A DNA stretch of 64,000 nt from CAVQEK01 sp964596645 (GTDB lineage: Bacteria; Bacteroidota; Bacteroidia; Cytophagales; Cyclobacteriaceae). The position numbers and the translations under genes are program-made. The notes under the pieces are model-generated. The model was not told the DNA's origin. It did not search any database and saw nothing but the letters and a program-made list of their open reading frames with translations. Positions 27,295 to 35,820 of the stretch are shown piece after piece; positions within the stretch are counted from its first letter, which is position 1; each line of letters begins with the position of its first letter. Location: assembly GCA_964596645.1 (NCBI GenBank), contig CAZQVB010000025.1, forward strand, positions 8,001-72,000. The letters are read 5' to 3'.

Positions 27295-28846
27295 CGATCA
27301 TTACGTTGAATCGCAGATCGAATGGATCGAAGTGCGCCATCAGCTTGTTGATAAACTCCGGGTCGTTGATGTAAAAATTGAGCAGGTTGTGGTGGCGCTC
27401 TTGCAACTGGCCGTTGGGAAAGAGCTTTTCCTTCAGGCTGTGGATCTGCCGAAGACCAGTCTCCTGATTCTTCTCCTCCGATTTTTTCAGCTTTTTCTCT
27501 ATATGTTCCAGCTGCTTATGCACCTTAGCACTCTCTGCACCGATATATCCTTCCAATGATTGATCTATCGCCACAGACTTCTCTTTTATCTGCTCAAATA
27601 CGCGCACTACCGCCTGGCGCTCCTCTTCCAGCGATAGTTCATTGTCGGTATTTCTGTGTATAAAAAGCGACTTCAGCTCATGCTCCGGCAAAAAGAGCTC
27701 GCGAACATCCTGCACCGCCCGCTCCATTTTTTTAGGCAGGCTCTGTCCTATATACAGTCCGAAGTTGCGCGGCAGCAGCATAGGAAAGTCTATGTTGAAA
27801 GCTTCAAATCCTGCTTTCAACTGTAGCCAATAAGCGATTTCGGCGGGCCCGCCGATATAGGCAATATTGGGCAAAATGCGCTCCTGATACAGCGGGCGCA
27901 TCACTACGTTGGGGCTAAACTTTTCGGGGGAATCCTGCACCATCTGCAACATTTCGTCCTTGCTAAAGGTGAGGTCGGTATTGAGCACGGTGTAGGTATC
28001 GCCTTGCTGCGCTATACGCTCCCGCACATTATCATTCAAATAAAAAAAATTGATGTCTCGCGGGAAGGCCTGGGTTTTATATCCGGCTTCCTCAAGCTTT
28101 GTGTCCGTTTGTTCTATGTGTGCATTGAGTGTGTGCCTGGTGAGGTCATCTGTGATCAGGTCGCGAATTTCACTTTTCAGCCTGCGGTCGTCACCATCGA
28201 TGATCACCAGGCCCTCGGTGCCAAATAAATCATGCACCAGTTTGCGCGTAGCGGCCGTCAGTGTTTTATGATGTAGATATGCCTCCTGAAACAAAGGAAC
28301 TTTCTCCGGCATTTCTTCTATAAGCTGTGCCAGCGACTCTGTCGAGAAGCGGCCAACAGCGCCCGTCTGCTCCGATGCCCAGGTGTAATCATTGCCAAAA
28401 AGATGAAAATGGTTGATTTCCTGGAAGTCGTGATCTTCTGAGGCCATCCAGTATACCGGTACGAAATGATGATCGGGATGCGCCTTGTTGAGCCTTTTAG
28501 CCAGATTGACTACTGTCACTATTTTATAAATAAAATACAATGGACCAGTGAATATGTTGAGCTGGTGCCCGGTGGTGACGGTAAAGGTTTGGCCGCTTGC
28601 CAGCGACGCTATGTTTTCACTAACGGCGTCAGTGAGCGATATATCTTCGTATTGCTGTGTGAGTACATCGACCAACAGTTTACGGCGCCCGGGCTCGTGG
28701 CTTCTGGTGTCGATCAGGGTTTTTACAGCATCTGGCTGTGGAGGGAGCCCATAGAAAGGCTGCAGCTTCTTACTCTGCTGCACGTAGTCTAAAAAAATAG
28801 GAGAAAACGCGTCTGTTTCCCCAAAATCAACTTTTTCTATTTTCAT
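27284..28846 (-). CDS. bshC: Bacillithiol biosynthesis BshC (putative cysteine-adding enzyme)
   Basis: BshC is needed to add cysteine to glucosaminyl-malate in bacillithiol synthesis in Firmicutes, and homologues are common in Bacteroidota. 520 aa. Typical blocks are VTTGHQLNIFTGPLYFIYKI, FVPVYWMASEDHDFQEI, PNIAYIGGPAEIAYWLQL, and a long coiled-coil near 420-480 (KVHKQLEHIEKKLKKSEEK). bshA and bshB are not in this window. It starts 53 bp after the end of rimO and is followed by the overlapping folate gene, so the three may form one operon. Confidence 0.92.
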   Translation of the reverse strand: MKIEKVDFGETDAFSPIFLDYVQQSKKLQPFYGLPPQPDAVKTLIDTRSHEPGRRKLLVDVLTQQYEDISLTDAVSENIASLASGQTFTVTTGHQLNIFTGPLYFIYKIVTVVNLAKRLNKAHPDHHFVPVYWMASEDHDFQEINHFHLFGNDYTWASEQTGAVGRFSTESLAQLIEEMPEKVPLFQEAYLHHKTLTAATRKLVHDLFGTEGLVIIDGDDRRLKSEIRDLITDDLTRHTLNAHIEQTDTKLEEAGYKTQAFPRDINFFYLNDNVRERIAQQGDTYTVLNTDLTFSKDEMLQMVQDSPEKFSPNVVMRPLYQERILPNIAYIGGPAEIAYWLQLKAGFEAFNIDFPMLLPRNFGLYIGQSLPKKMERAVQDVRELFLPEHELKSLFIHRNTDNELSLEEERQAVVRVFEQIKEKSVAIDQSLEGYIGAESAKVHKQLEHIEKKLKKSEEKNQETGLRQIHSLKEKLFPNGQLQERHHNLLNFYINDPEFINKLMAHFDPFDLRFNVMIDEQ

Positions 28847-28899
28847 TATGTGTAAGCTGGTGCAAAAATTTTACGGGCTATTTGCATAAACGCCCCGCT

Positions 28900-30222
28900 T
28901 TATGGTTTGTTCCGGACGGGTATTCCATACAGGTCAAACTCCGTAGCCCTATCAACCTGCACATGCACAAAATCGCCCAGTCGCACATACTGATGCTTTG
29001 CCTCTATCAGCACCTCATTGTCTACCTCTGGCGAGTCGTACTCTGTACGGCCAACGAAATAGCCCGATTCCTTGCGATCGATCAATACTTTATAAGTTTT
29101 GCCCACTTTATGTTGGTTCAGCTCCCAGCTTATCTCCTGCTGCAGCTCCATCAGGCGCGACACCCGGCGCTCTTTCTCTTTGGCGGGCACGTCGTCTTGC
29201 AGTGCGTGACTGTGGGTGTTTTCTTCATGGGAGTAGGGAAACACACCCAACCGGTCGAATTTCCACTGGCTCACAAACTGCATCAGCTCTTCAAAATATT
29301 GCTTAGACTCCTGGGGGTGACCGACGATCATGGTGGTGCGTATGGCAATATCCGGCATTTTGGCGCGAATGGTTTCCAAGAGTTTTTCTGTTTTGTCGCG
29401 GGTAGTACCGCGGCGCATCAGCTGCAGCATGGGGGTGGATGCGTGCTGCAGCGGAATGTCCAGATAGTTGCAAATGTTGCTGCGGCTGGCCATCACATCG
29501 AGTACTTCGAGCGGAAAGCCCGAAGGGTAAGCATAGTGCAGGCGTATCCATTCTATGCCCTCCACATCGGCCAATGCATTGAGCAGGTCGGGCAAGGTGC
29601 GTTTGCCGTAGAGGTCGATGCCGTAGTAGGTAGAGTCTTGTGCGATGAGCAATAGTTCCTTCACGCCGTTTCGGGCCAGGTTTTTCGCCTCGGTCACCAG
29701 CTCTTCTGTAGGTCGCGATATGTGCTTGCCGCGCATGAGCGGTATGGCGCAGAATGAACACGGTCGATCGCATCCTTCTGAAATTTTCAAATAGGCGAAG
29801 TGCCTGGCGGTGGTGGTGCGGCGCTCACCGATGAGCTCGTGCTTGTAGTCTGCTTTAAACTTTTTGAGCAAAAGCGGCAATTCCATGGTGCCGAACCAGG
29901 CATCTACTCCCGGAATTTCTTGCTCCAACTCTTCGCGATAGCGCTGGGAAAGGCAGCCCGTTACATATACCTTTTCCACCTGGCCAGCCTGCTTGGCATC
30001 CGCATAGCGCAAGATGGTATCAATCGACTCCTGCTTGGCATTGTCGATGAAGCCACAGGTATTGATCACCACGATATTTGCGTCGTCTTTGCCCGATTCA
30101 TGCGTTACGGCTATGTTGTTGCCTTTCAGTTGGGTAAACAGCACTTCGGAGTCGACCAGATTTTTTGAGCAGCCGAGCGTCACTATGTTCACCTTGTCTT
30201 TGCGCTTTCCCTTCGTCCTCAC
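28900..30222 (-). CDS. rimO: Ribosomal protein S12 methylthiotransferase
   Basis: Radical-SAM enzyme that adds a methylthio group to an Asp of ribosomal protein S12. 440 aa. The UPF0004 domain has Cys18 (TLGCSKN), Cys56 (INTCGF) and Cys90 (VTGCLSQRY); the radical-SAM cluster is Cys151, Cys155, Cys158 (EGCDRPCSFC). A TRAM domain ends the protein. TLGCSKNLVDSE separates RimO from MiaB. Its substrate, S12, is encoded in this window with the target Asp in place (VKDLPGVRYH). Confidence 0.95.
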   Translation of the reverse strand: MRTKGKRKDKVNIVTLGCSKNLVDSEVLFTQLKGNNIAVTHESGKDDANIVVINTCGFIDNAKQESIDTILRYADAKQAGQVEKVYVTGCLSQRYREELEQEIPGVDAWFGTMELPLLLKKFKADYKHELIGERRTTTARHFAYLKISEGCDRPCSFCAIPLMRGKHISRPTEELVTEAKNLARNGVKELLLIAQDSTYYGIDLYGKRTLPDLLNALADVEGIEWIRLHYAYPSGFPLEVLDVMASRSNICNYLDIPLQHASTPMLQLMRRGTTRDKTEKLLETIRAKMPDIAIRTTMIVGHPQESKQYFEELMQFVSQWKFDRLGVFPYSHEENTHSHALQDDVPAKEKERRVSRLMELQQEISWELNQHKVGKTYKVLIDRKESGYFVGRTEYDSPEVDNEVLIEAKHQYVRLGDFVHVQVDRATEFDLYGIPVRNKP

Positions 30223-30245
30223 AGTTTTATCATTTCATGAATCTG

Positions 30246-30253
30246 CAAAATTA
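30246..30253 (-). promoter_or_regulatory. Possible -7 element of rimO
   Basis: TAATTTTGCAG read on the minus strand fits TAnnTTTG plus the downstream CAG seen at the ribosomal promoters; it is 24 bp before the rimO start. No TTTG is at the expected -33 place. Confidence 0.33.
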
Positions 30254-30333
30254 AGAAATAAAGCCGCGCCCGCCAGCATAGTGTGGTGGCGGATAATAAT
30301 ACCCATCGGCTGACGCCAATTGATTTAATTGGA

Positions 30334-30341
30334 TATTTTTG
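30334..30341 (+). promoter_or_regulatory. Possible -7 element of the DUF6452 gene
   Basis: TATTTTTG fits TAnnTTTG, 31 bp before the ATG at 30373. A convincing -33 box is lacking. Confidence 0.28.
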
Positions 30342-30372
30342 TCGTCGTTTCTTTAACCGCCTTGCCACTACC

Positions 30373-30897
30373 ATGCAGCGAAAAGCAAATCGCTCCATAT
30401 ACATCAAATTGATCATTGTAATGCTGGTATGCCTTACGGCCTGCGCTGATGAAAACTGCGTGACGGTATACAACAATGAGCTGCTCGTGCAATTTTTTGA
30501 TGAAGACGGTGATGCGCCAAAAAGAGTGCGTTTCTACAGCATCACTGCCGCCAATACCGATAGTGTGTTTTTTGATGCTACTACTTTTGAATCGACCTAC
30601 CGGCTCCCGGTCAATCCTGCTGCCGATACAACACGGTTTATTCTCGTACCTATCGATACTATTCTTTTAGACACGCTGTCGAGAGATCCGTTGCTGGTGC
30701 GGCGAGACACGGTGCTCGGTGCGACCCGAACGATCGGGGTTTCCTATAGCCGCTCCACACGCATCATCACGCCGGAGTGCGGGGTGGAAATAGCCTATCA
30801 AAACCTGATGATCGATACCATATCGTACGAAAATTATCTACTGTCGGCAGATGACCTCTCGCGGTTCAATGATGCAAATATTGAAATATATGAGTAG
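30373..30897 (+). CDS. DUF6452-like lipoprotein
   Basis: 174 aa. The signal ends in lipobox CLTAC, so it is lipidated. Mature features: a second Cys soon after (DENCVTVYNN), LLVQFFDEDGD, and a late Cys in TPECGVEIAYQNL. These match a Bacteroidota family of uncharacterised lipoproteins that usually sits directly before a DUF6048 gene, as here. The frame reaches upstream to 30283, but the lipoprotein signal fits only the ATG at 30373. The function is unknown. Confidence 0.72.
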   Translation: MQRKANRSIYIKLIIVMLVCLTACADENCVTVYNNELLVQFFDEDGDAPKRVRFYSITAANTDSVFFDATTFESTYRLPVNPAADTTRFILVPIDTILLDTLSRDPLLVRRDTVLGATRTIGVSYSRSTRIITPECGVEIAYQNLMIDTISYENYLLSADDLSRFNDANIEIYE

Positions 30898-31600
30898 GCT
30901 GCTGTGCTTGATGGTACTGATGGGTACGCTGGGCGTGCAGGGAGTTGTGGCACAAAAGGGCCGCTTTATTCCATCTGGTTTGCGCATAGGTACCGATCTG
31001 GTGGCACTGCCTGTCAATCTGTTTTCGGCAGAGCAAGACAAATGGGAAGTAACCGCCGATGTGGATTTTGACCGCTACCTGCTGGTCGCGGATTACGGCT
31101 GGTCGTCGTATGCGCTTCGCGATCAAACATTTGGCTACAAAAGTAATGGGAGTTATTTCCGTATTGGGCCTGATGTGAATTTCATGCACAACGACCGCGA
31201 CCTCAATGTGGCGTTTTTTGGCTTGCGCTATGCTGCCAGCAGCTTCAGCGATCAACTGCGTTACAATACACGTGCAGAAATACAGGAGGACATCCGTTGG
31301 CCCGAAAGTCTTGAAAACACCTCTAACAGTGCAGCCCCAGCCCGTTGGGCAGAAATGAATGCCGGATTGCGGATACGGGTGATCCAGCAATTTTTCCTCG
31401 GCTTTACGCTCAGGTACAAGTTTTTGTTCAGGACGGCCAATACCGACGGATCACTGACGCCGTATTTTGTGCCTGGCTTTGGCAAGAATATCGATGCCGA
31501 TGCCTGGGGGTTCAACTACTACGCCTACTACCGCATTCCCTTTAGAAAGAAGGTTTTTTATGACCCGGCAAAGGCCAAGGCAGAAGGTGCAGAAAGATGA
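30890..31600 (+). CDS. DUF6048-like exported protein
   Basis: About 236 aa with a signal peptide (LLCLMVLMGTLGVQGVVAQ). Amphipathic strands such as YFRIGPDVNFM, LNVAFFGLRYA and FLGFTLRYKFLF point to an outer-membrane beta-barrel. The family is restricted to Bacteroidota and has no known function. Three starts are possible: 30869, 30872 and 30890. The last gives a compact signal peptide and overlaps the preceding stop by 8 bp. Coupled expression with the DUF6452-like lipoprotein suggests the two work together. Confidence 0.72.
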   Translation: MSRLLCLMVLMGTLGVQGVVAQKGRFIPSGLRIGTDLVALPVNLFSAEQDKWEVTADVDFDRYLLVADYGWSSYALRDQTFGYKSNGSYFRIGPDVNFMHNDRDLNVAFFGLRYAASSFSDQLRYNTRAEIQEDIRWPESLENTSNSAAPARWAEMNAGLRIRVIQQFFLGFTLRYKFLFRTANTDGSLTPYFVPGFGKNIDADAWGFNYYAYYRIPFRKKVFYDPAKAKAEGAER

Positions 31601-31611
31601 TACGGTAGGGA

Positions 31612-32199
31612 TTAAAAGAAGAAAGACATTCGGTAAATAATGGCGTCGTTGTATGGCGAACGTTGCTCATCGTGCAAAACGTTGTAAAGCAGCATGATCG
31701 ATACGCCGCCTGTGCGGCCCACAGGCTGGTTGATACCACCGCCCAGGAAAAGGCCGGGCACCCATTCCCTATTGAAATTTTGGTCTCTCACCTGGAACAC
31801 CTCCCAATTGATGGCTTCGAATTCGGCGTGGGCAAAGAGTGGGCCGTACAACATTTGGCTGGCAAATATTCTACCTCCATACAGGTGATCATGGTTGGTG
31901 AACTGTTCGCCCGACACATATCTATACTTTTGATACAGATACTGATAGCGTATACCCGCGCCGAGCATGAGCTTGTCGGTAGCGCGGTAGGCGGCTGACG
32001 GCGACACTTCCACATAGCCAAAGTCGTTGCCAAACCAGAGGCCGAATGAACCACCAAACACTACTTTATCCATGAACCTGCTCTCTTCTGCTGGCTCCGG
32101 CCGCTGTGTGATCAGATTTTCGTCCGTTTGCTGTGCATAGGCTGCACTGAATGCAAACAACAACAGGTAGATAAGTGCATGGTATCGAATGGCAGGCAT
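31612..32199 (-). CDS. Small outer-membrane beta-barrel protein, unknown
   Basis: 195 aa. The signal peptide ends at AYAQQ. The remainder alternates strands of barrel type (VVFGGSFGLWFGNDFGYVEV, LMLGAGIRYQYLYQKY, GVSIMLLYNVLHD) and ends in RMSFFF, an aromatic C-terminus suitable for insertion by the BAM complex. I do not recognise a named family. It starts 8 bp after the DivIC-like gene and is likely in the eno transcript or just after it. Confidence 0.75.
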   Translation of the reverse strand: MPAIRYHALIYLLLFAFSAAYAQQTDENLITQRPEPAEESRFMDKVVFGGSFGLWFGNDFGYVEVSPSAAYRATDKLMLGAGIRYQYLYQKYRYVSGEQFTNHDHLYGGRIFASQMLYGPLFAHAEFEAINWEVFQVRDQNFNREWVPGLFLGGGINQPVGRTGGVSIMLLYNVLHDEQRSPYNDAIIYRMSFFF

Positions 32200-32207
32200 G
32201 GCTCTGG

Positions 32208-32501
32208 TTAATCTTCTTCCACTATGACAAACAAATCCTCAGTTTCCTTTTTCATCAGGTACTTCTCGCGCGCGAATTTCTCTAGTAAATCCTGATTGGT
32301 AAGTAATTGTTGGCGATCTGCCCTCACCTCCTCTATTTTTGTTTCATAATAGGCTTTTTCCTTGGCCAGATCGCTGAGCTTAGACTTGAGTTTATATTGG
32401 CTATACAGGTCGTTGGTATCGATAAACAGCATCCACGACAGGAAAGTCATGCCGGCTACGAAATAGAAATTTTTTGTGAATGGTGGTAAATTCTTCAGCA
32501 T
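32208..32501 (-). CDS. Septum formation initiator (DivIC/FtsB-like)
   Basis: 97 aa bitopic membrane protein of the division machinery. A short N-terminal cytoplasmic part, one membrane segment (FYFVAGMTFLSWMLFI), then a coiled coil (YKLKSKLSDLAKEKAYYETK) and the family end block LLEKFAREKYLMKKETEDLF. The frame extends to 32561, but MLKNLPPFTKNFYF at 32501 gives the expected length. It lies downstream of eno, a common place in Bacteroidota as in other bacteria. Confidence 0.85.
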   Translation of the reverse strand: MLKNLPPFTKNFYFVAGMTFLSWMLFIDTNDLYSQYKLKSKLSDLAKEKAYYETKIEEVRADRQQLLTNQDLLEKFAREKYLMKKETEDLFVIVEED

Positions 32502-32540
32502 GCTATTGTTGGTGATTTTTGAAGAAAGGGCAATGTAAAG

Positions 32541-32581
32541 AAAAAAAGCCTCATCCGCCAAAATGGCAAATGGGGCTTTTT
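32541..32581 (-). terminator. Terminator after eno
   Basis: AAAAAGCC pairs with GGCTTTTT, with CAT/ATG and GCCA/TGGC continuing the stem. On the minus strand the hairpin is followed by seven T. It lies between eno and the DivIC-like gene, so the latter may need its own promoter. Confidence 0.78.
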
Positions 32582-32603
32582 CGCAAAAAATATCTCAATT
32601 GAA

Positions 32604-33887
32604 TTATTGCTTCTTCTGTGGGAACCGCGCTATCTCGCCCAATTCTTCCTCTATTCTGAGCAATTGATTGTATTTGGCCATTCTGTCGGAGCGCGACAAT
32701 GAGCCGGTTTTGATTTGGCCGGCATTGGTCGCCACGGCAATGTCTGCAATGGTGGCGTCTTCCGTTTCACCTGAGCGGTGCGACACTACGGCCGTCCAAC
32801 CTGCTTTGTGGGCCATTTCTATGGCGTCAAGGGTTTCGCTCAGCGTTCCGATCTGGTTTACTTTGATCAATATGGAGTTGCCACACTTCTCTTCAATACC
32901 CCTTTTAAGGAATTTCACGTTCGTCACCAGCAAGTCATCGCCTACCAGCTGACATTTTGAGCCTATGCGCTCTGTGAGCAGTGCCCAACCTTCCCAGTCG
33001 TTCTCGTCGCAGCCATCTTCTATGGAATCGATGGGATATTTGGAGATCAGTTCAGCCAAATAATCAACCTGCTCTGCGCGTGAGCGCACCTTGCCGGTAG
33101 AGCCTTCAAACTTGGCATAGTCATATTTTCCGTCTTTGTAAAACTCGGAAGAAGCGCAATCGAGCGCGATGGTAACGTCGCTGCCGGGTTTGTAACCAGC
33201 ACCCTCAATGGCTTTCAGAATGCTATCCAGTGCCTCTTCTGTGCCGCCTGAGAAATTAGGGGCAAAGCCACCTTCATCGCCAACGGCGGTGCTCAGGCCT
33301 TTCTTTTTTATTATGCCTTTGAGCGTGTGGAATATCTCTGCACCCATGCGCAGTGCTTCACTAAAAGTAGGGGCACCCACCGGGCGAATCATAAATTCTT
33401 GAAAAGCAATGGGCGCATCGGAGTGAGAGCCACCATTGATGATGTTCATCATAGGCACAGGCAGTGTTTGTGCATTGGCACCACCGATGTAGCGGTACAA
33501 CGGCTGAGCAGACTCCATGGCAGCGGCCTTGGCTACAGCCAAAGACACACCCAGAATGGCGTTGGCGCCGAGTTTACTCTTGGTCTCTGTGCCATCGAGC
33601 TCTATCATAATTTTATCGATGAGCTTCTGCTCAAATACAGACATACCAATGAGCTCATCGGCTATTTTCTCATTGACATTGTCTACTGCCTTGAGCACAC
33701 CTTTTCCGAGATATTTAGACTTATCGCCATCACGCAGCTCTACTGCCTCATTTTCTCCGGTAGATGCGCCGGAAGGCACACCAGCCCGTCCTACAAAGCC
33801 ATTTTCGGTGATTACATCTACTTCAATTGTTGGATTGCCGCGCGAGTCAAGGATTTGTCTAGCGTGGATACTTTCTATCAGACTCAT
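32604..33887 (-). CDS. eno: Enolase
   Basis: Glycolytic 2-phosphoglycerate dehydratase, 427 aa. Start block IHARQILDSRGNPTIEVDV, substrate-loop GVPSGASTGENEA, AFQEFMIRPVGA, AVGDEGGFAPNF, metal-site DCASSEF and SIEDGCDENDW, catalytic LIKVNQIGTLSETL and SHRSGETEDATIADIAV are all present. It follows carA by 10 bp, so both are probably on one message, ended by the hairpin at 32541-32581. Confidence 0.97.
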   Translation of the reverse strand: MSLIESIHARQILDSRGNPTIEVDVITENGFVGRAGVPSGASTGENEAVELRDGDKSKYLGKGVLKAVDNVNEKIADELIGMSVFEQKLIDKIMIELDGTETKSKLGANAILGVSLAVAKAAAMESAQPLYRYIGGANAQTLPVPMMNIINGGSHSDAPIAFQEFMIRPVGAPTFSEALRMGAEIFHTLKGIIKKKGLSTAVGDEGGFAPNFSGGTEEALDSILKAIEGAGYKPGSDVTIALDCASSEFYKDGKYDYAKFEGSTGKVRSRAEQVDYLAELISKYPIDSIEDGCDENDWEGWALLTERIGSKCQLVGDDLLVTNVKFLKRGIEEKCGNSILIKVNQIGTLSETLDAIEMAHKAGWTAVVSHRSGETEDATIADIAVATNAGQIKTGSLSRSDRMAKYNQLLRIEEELGEIARFPQKKQ

Positions 33888-33897
33888 AATTTAAAAT

Positions 33898-35001
33898 TTA
33901 TTGTTTAGACATCAGATTGATGAAATTGTCGAATAAGTAGCGAGAATCGTGTGGGCCGGGCGACGACTCAGGGTGATGCTGCACAGAGAAAGCTGGTTTG
34001 TCTTTTATGCGAATGCCAGCCACGGTGTTGTCATTGAGGTTTACGTGGGTCACAATTACGTGATCGGACCTTTCTATTTCCTCCATATTCACACAGAAGC
34101 CGTGGTTTTGGCTGGTCATTTCACAATACGTGGTTTCCATGTTTTTCACTGGATGGTTCAGCCCGCGATGACCGTGGTGCATTTTATAGGTAGAAATGCC
34201 CGCTGCCAAAGCCAGCAACTGGTTGCCCAGGCATATACCAAAGAGCGGCTTGCCGGAATCCAGCATCTTTCGGGTGGTTTCTACGGCATAGTCCATCGCG
34301 GCCGGATCGCCTGGGCCATTGGACAAAAAGTATCCATGTGGCTGCCATTGCTCTATTTCTTCGAAGGTTGTGCGGGCAGGATACACCTTACAATAACAAC
34401 CTCTTGAGGTCAGGTGCTTCAGGATGCTCGTCTTTATACCGTAATCCATCACAGCCACACGCCATTGTGCATTTTCATCGCCGACATAGTAAGGCTCCTT
34501 TGTCGATATCACCGACGACAACTCCAGTCCTTTCATCGAAGGCACCTTTTTCAACTCTGCCTTTAGTTTATCTATATCGAACTCTTCGGAAGAGATAAGG
34601 CAGTTCATAGCGCCTTTGCTGCGTATATGGCGCACAAGCTTGCGGGTGTCAACACTGGAAATGCCTACGATGTTGTACTGCTCCAGGTACTCCTGCAGCG
34701 ATTTCGATGCGAGGTGACGGCTGTGTATTCTGGAGAAATCATTGACCACCAGACCAGATATTTTCGGTTTGGATGATTCATTTTCATCCTCATGCACGCC
34801 ATAGTTGCCGATGTGTGCTGTAGTGTTTACGATCACCTGGCCATAGTAGGATGGATCGGTGTAGATCTCCTGATAGCCGGTCATACCGGTGTTAAAACAT
34901 ATTTCTCCACCAGCGGTACCTTTTTTGCCAATGGCCTTGCCCTCATAGTAGGTGCCATCCTCGAGCATGAGTATCGCCTTGTCTTTAACCGTATGCTTCA
35001 T
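33898..35001 (-). CDS. carA: Carbamoyl-phosphate synthase small subunit
   Basis: Glutaminase subunit that feeds ammonia to CarB for arginine and pyrimidine synthesis. 367 aa. The N-terminal domain has MLEDGTYYEGKAIG and FNTGMTGYQEIYTDPSYYGQ; the class-I amidotransferase domain has NGPGDP, the nucleophile Cys257 (FGICLGNQLL) and the His-Glu pair in VQHHPESSPGPHD. carB is not in the window. It sits between rplQ and eno, after the ribosomal terminator, with a candidate promoter of its own. Confidence 0.96.
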   Translation of the reverse strand: MKHTVKDKAILMLEDGTYYEGKAIGKKGTAGGEICFNTGMTGYQEIYTDPSYYGQVIVNTTAHIGNYGVHEDENESSKPKISGLVVNDFSRIHSRHLASKSLQEYLEQYNIVGISSVDTRKLVRHIRSKGAMNCLISSEEFDIDKLKAELKKVPSMKGLELSSVISTKEPYYVGDENAQWRVAVMDYGIKTSILKHLTSRGCYCKVYPARTTFEEIEQWQPHGYFLSNGPGDPAAMDYAVETTRKMLDSGKPLFGICLGNQLLALAAGISTYKMHHGHRGLNHPVKNMETTYCEMTSQNHGFCVNMEEIERSDHVIVTHVNLNDNTVAGIRIKDKPAFSVQHHPESSPGPHDSRYLFDNFINLMSKQ

Positions 35002-35036
35002 GATTGATTTTTAATGGAAGGTTGCGCAAAATAAAC

Positions 35037-35068
35037 CATTATGATAAACTTATGCAAAGTGCCCGAAC
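35037..35068 (-). promoter_or_regulatory. Candidate promoter of carA-eno
   Basis: On the minus strand, TTTG (35068-35065) and TTATTTTG (35044-35037) are 20 bp apart. The -7 has one mismatch to TAnnTTTG. It lies 36 bp before the carA start. Confidence 0.45.
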
Positions 35069-35082
35069 CCAAATGCCCGGGC

Positions 35083-35120
35083 AAAAAAATAGGGATTAAG
35101 CCGTAGCTCAATCCCTATTT
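35083..35120 (-). terminator. Terminator at the end of the ribosomal block (after rplQ)
   Basis: AAATAGGGATT (35087-35097) pairs perfectly with AATCCCTATTT (35110-35120). On the minus strand the hairpin runs into a T tract. It lies about 20 bp after the rplQ stop. Confidence 0.92.
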
Positions 35121-35139
35121 TTATCAAATATATAATTCC

Positions 35140-35811
35140 TTATTTATCTTTTTCTTCATCTTCTTCGCTGGTCTTTTTCTCTTCTTTACCGCTTGTGTCA
35201 GAAGACTCATCCACTTCTTTTTGCTCTTCCTGAGAAGTGCTTTCTTCAGATTCGGTCTGGGCTTTTACCTCAGTATCGGTCTCTTCCTCCTTAGGCTGAT
35301 CTTTCTTGGCTTCTGTCTTTTCTTCTTTTTTCGCCGCTTTACTATCATCTGCCTGCTTGGCGGTGGTTGCTTTCTCTCCATCCGTAGACTTCTTGCCTCC
35401 TCGACGGCTTCTGCGTGTTTTTGCTTTGGAGCTATCGTCATCCAGCAACAGCTCGTTGTAGTCTACAAGTTCCATCATGCACGTTTCGGCGTTGTCTCCC
35501 AACCTGTTGCCCATACGAATGATCCTCGTATATCCGCCTGGCCTTTGGCTTATTTTCTCCGAAACCACATCGAACAGTTCCTTCACAGATTCCTTGTTCT
35601 GCAGGTAAGAAAATACTACCCTGCGGCTGTTGGTGGTGTCCGACTTTGATTTGGTAAGCAAAGGTTCCACATACTTCCTCAATGCTTTTGCTTTGGCCAC
35701 TGTAGTGGTAATGCGCTTATGTAGAATCAAGGAAGAGGCCATGTTTGAAAGCATCGCTTTTCGATGTGGGGCCGTTCTTCCCAGATGGTTAAATTTTCTA
35801 CCGTGTCTCAT
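35140..35811 (-). CDS. rplQ: Ribosomal protein L17 with long charged tail
   Basis: Large-subunit protein at the exit-tunnel side. Residues 1-121 are a standard L17 (MRHGRKFNHLGRTAPHRKAM, GYTRIIRMGNRLGDNAE, CMMELVDYN). Residues 122-223 are extra: first basic (KTRRSRRGGKK), then a Lys/Glu/Asp/Ser/Thr-rich stretch with no hydrophobic core, ending EEDEEKDK. The tail nearly doubles the usual length and is likely disordered. It ends the block, 9 bp after rpoA. Confidence 0.95.
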   Translation of the reverse strand: MRHGRKFNHLGRTAPHRKAMLSNMASSLILHKRITTTVAKAKALRKYVEPLLTKSKSDTTNSRRVVFSYLQNKESVKELFDVVSEKISQRPGGYTRIIRMGNRLGDNAETCMMELVDYNELLLDDDSSKAKTRRSRRGGKKSTDGEKATTAKQADDSKAAKKEEKTEAKKDQPKEEETDTEVKAQTESEESTSQEEQKEVDESSDTSGKEEKKTSEEDEEKDK

Positions 35812-35820
35812 CTTCTTATA

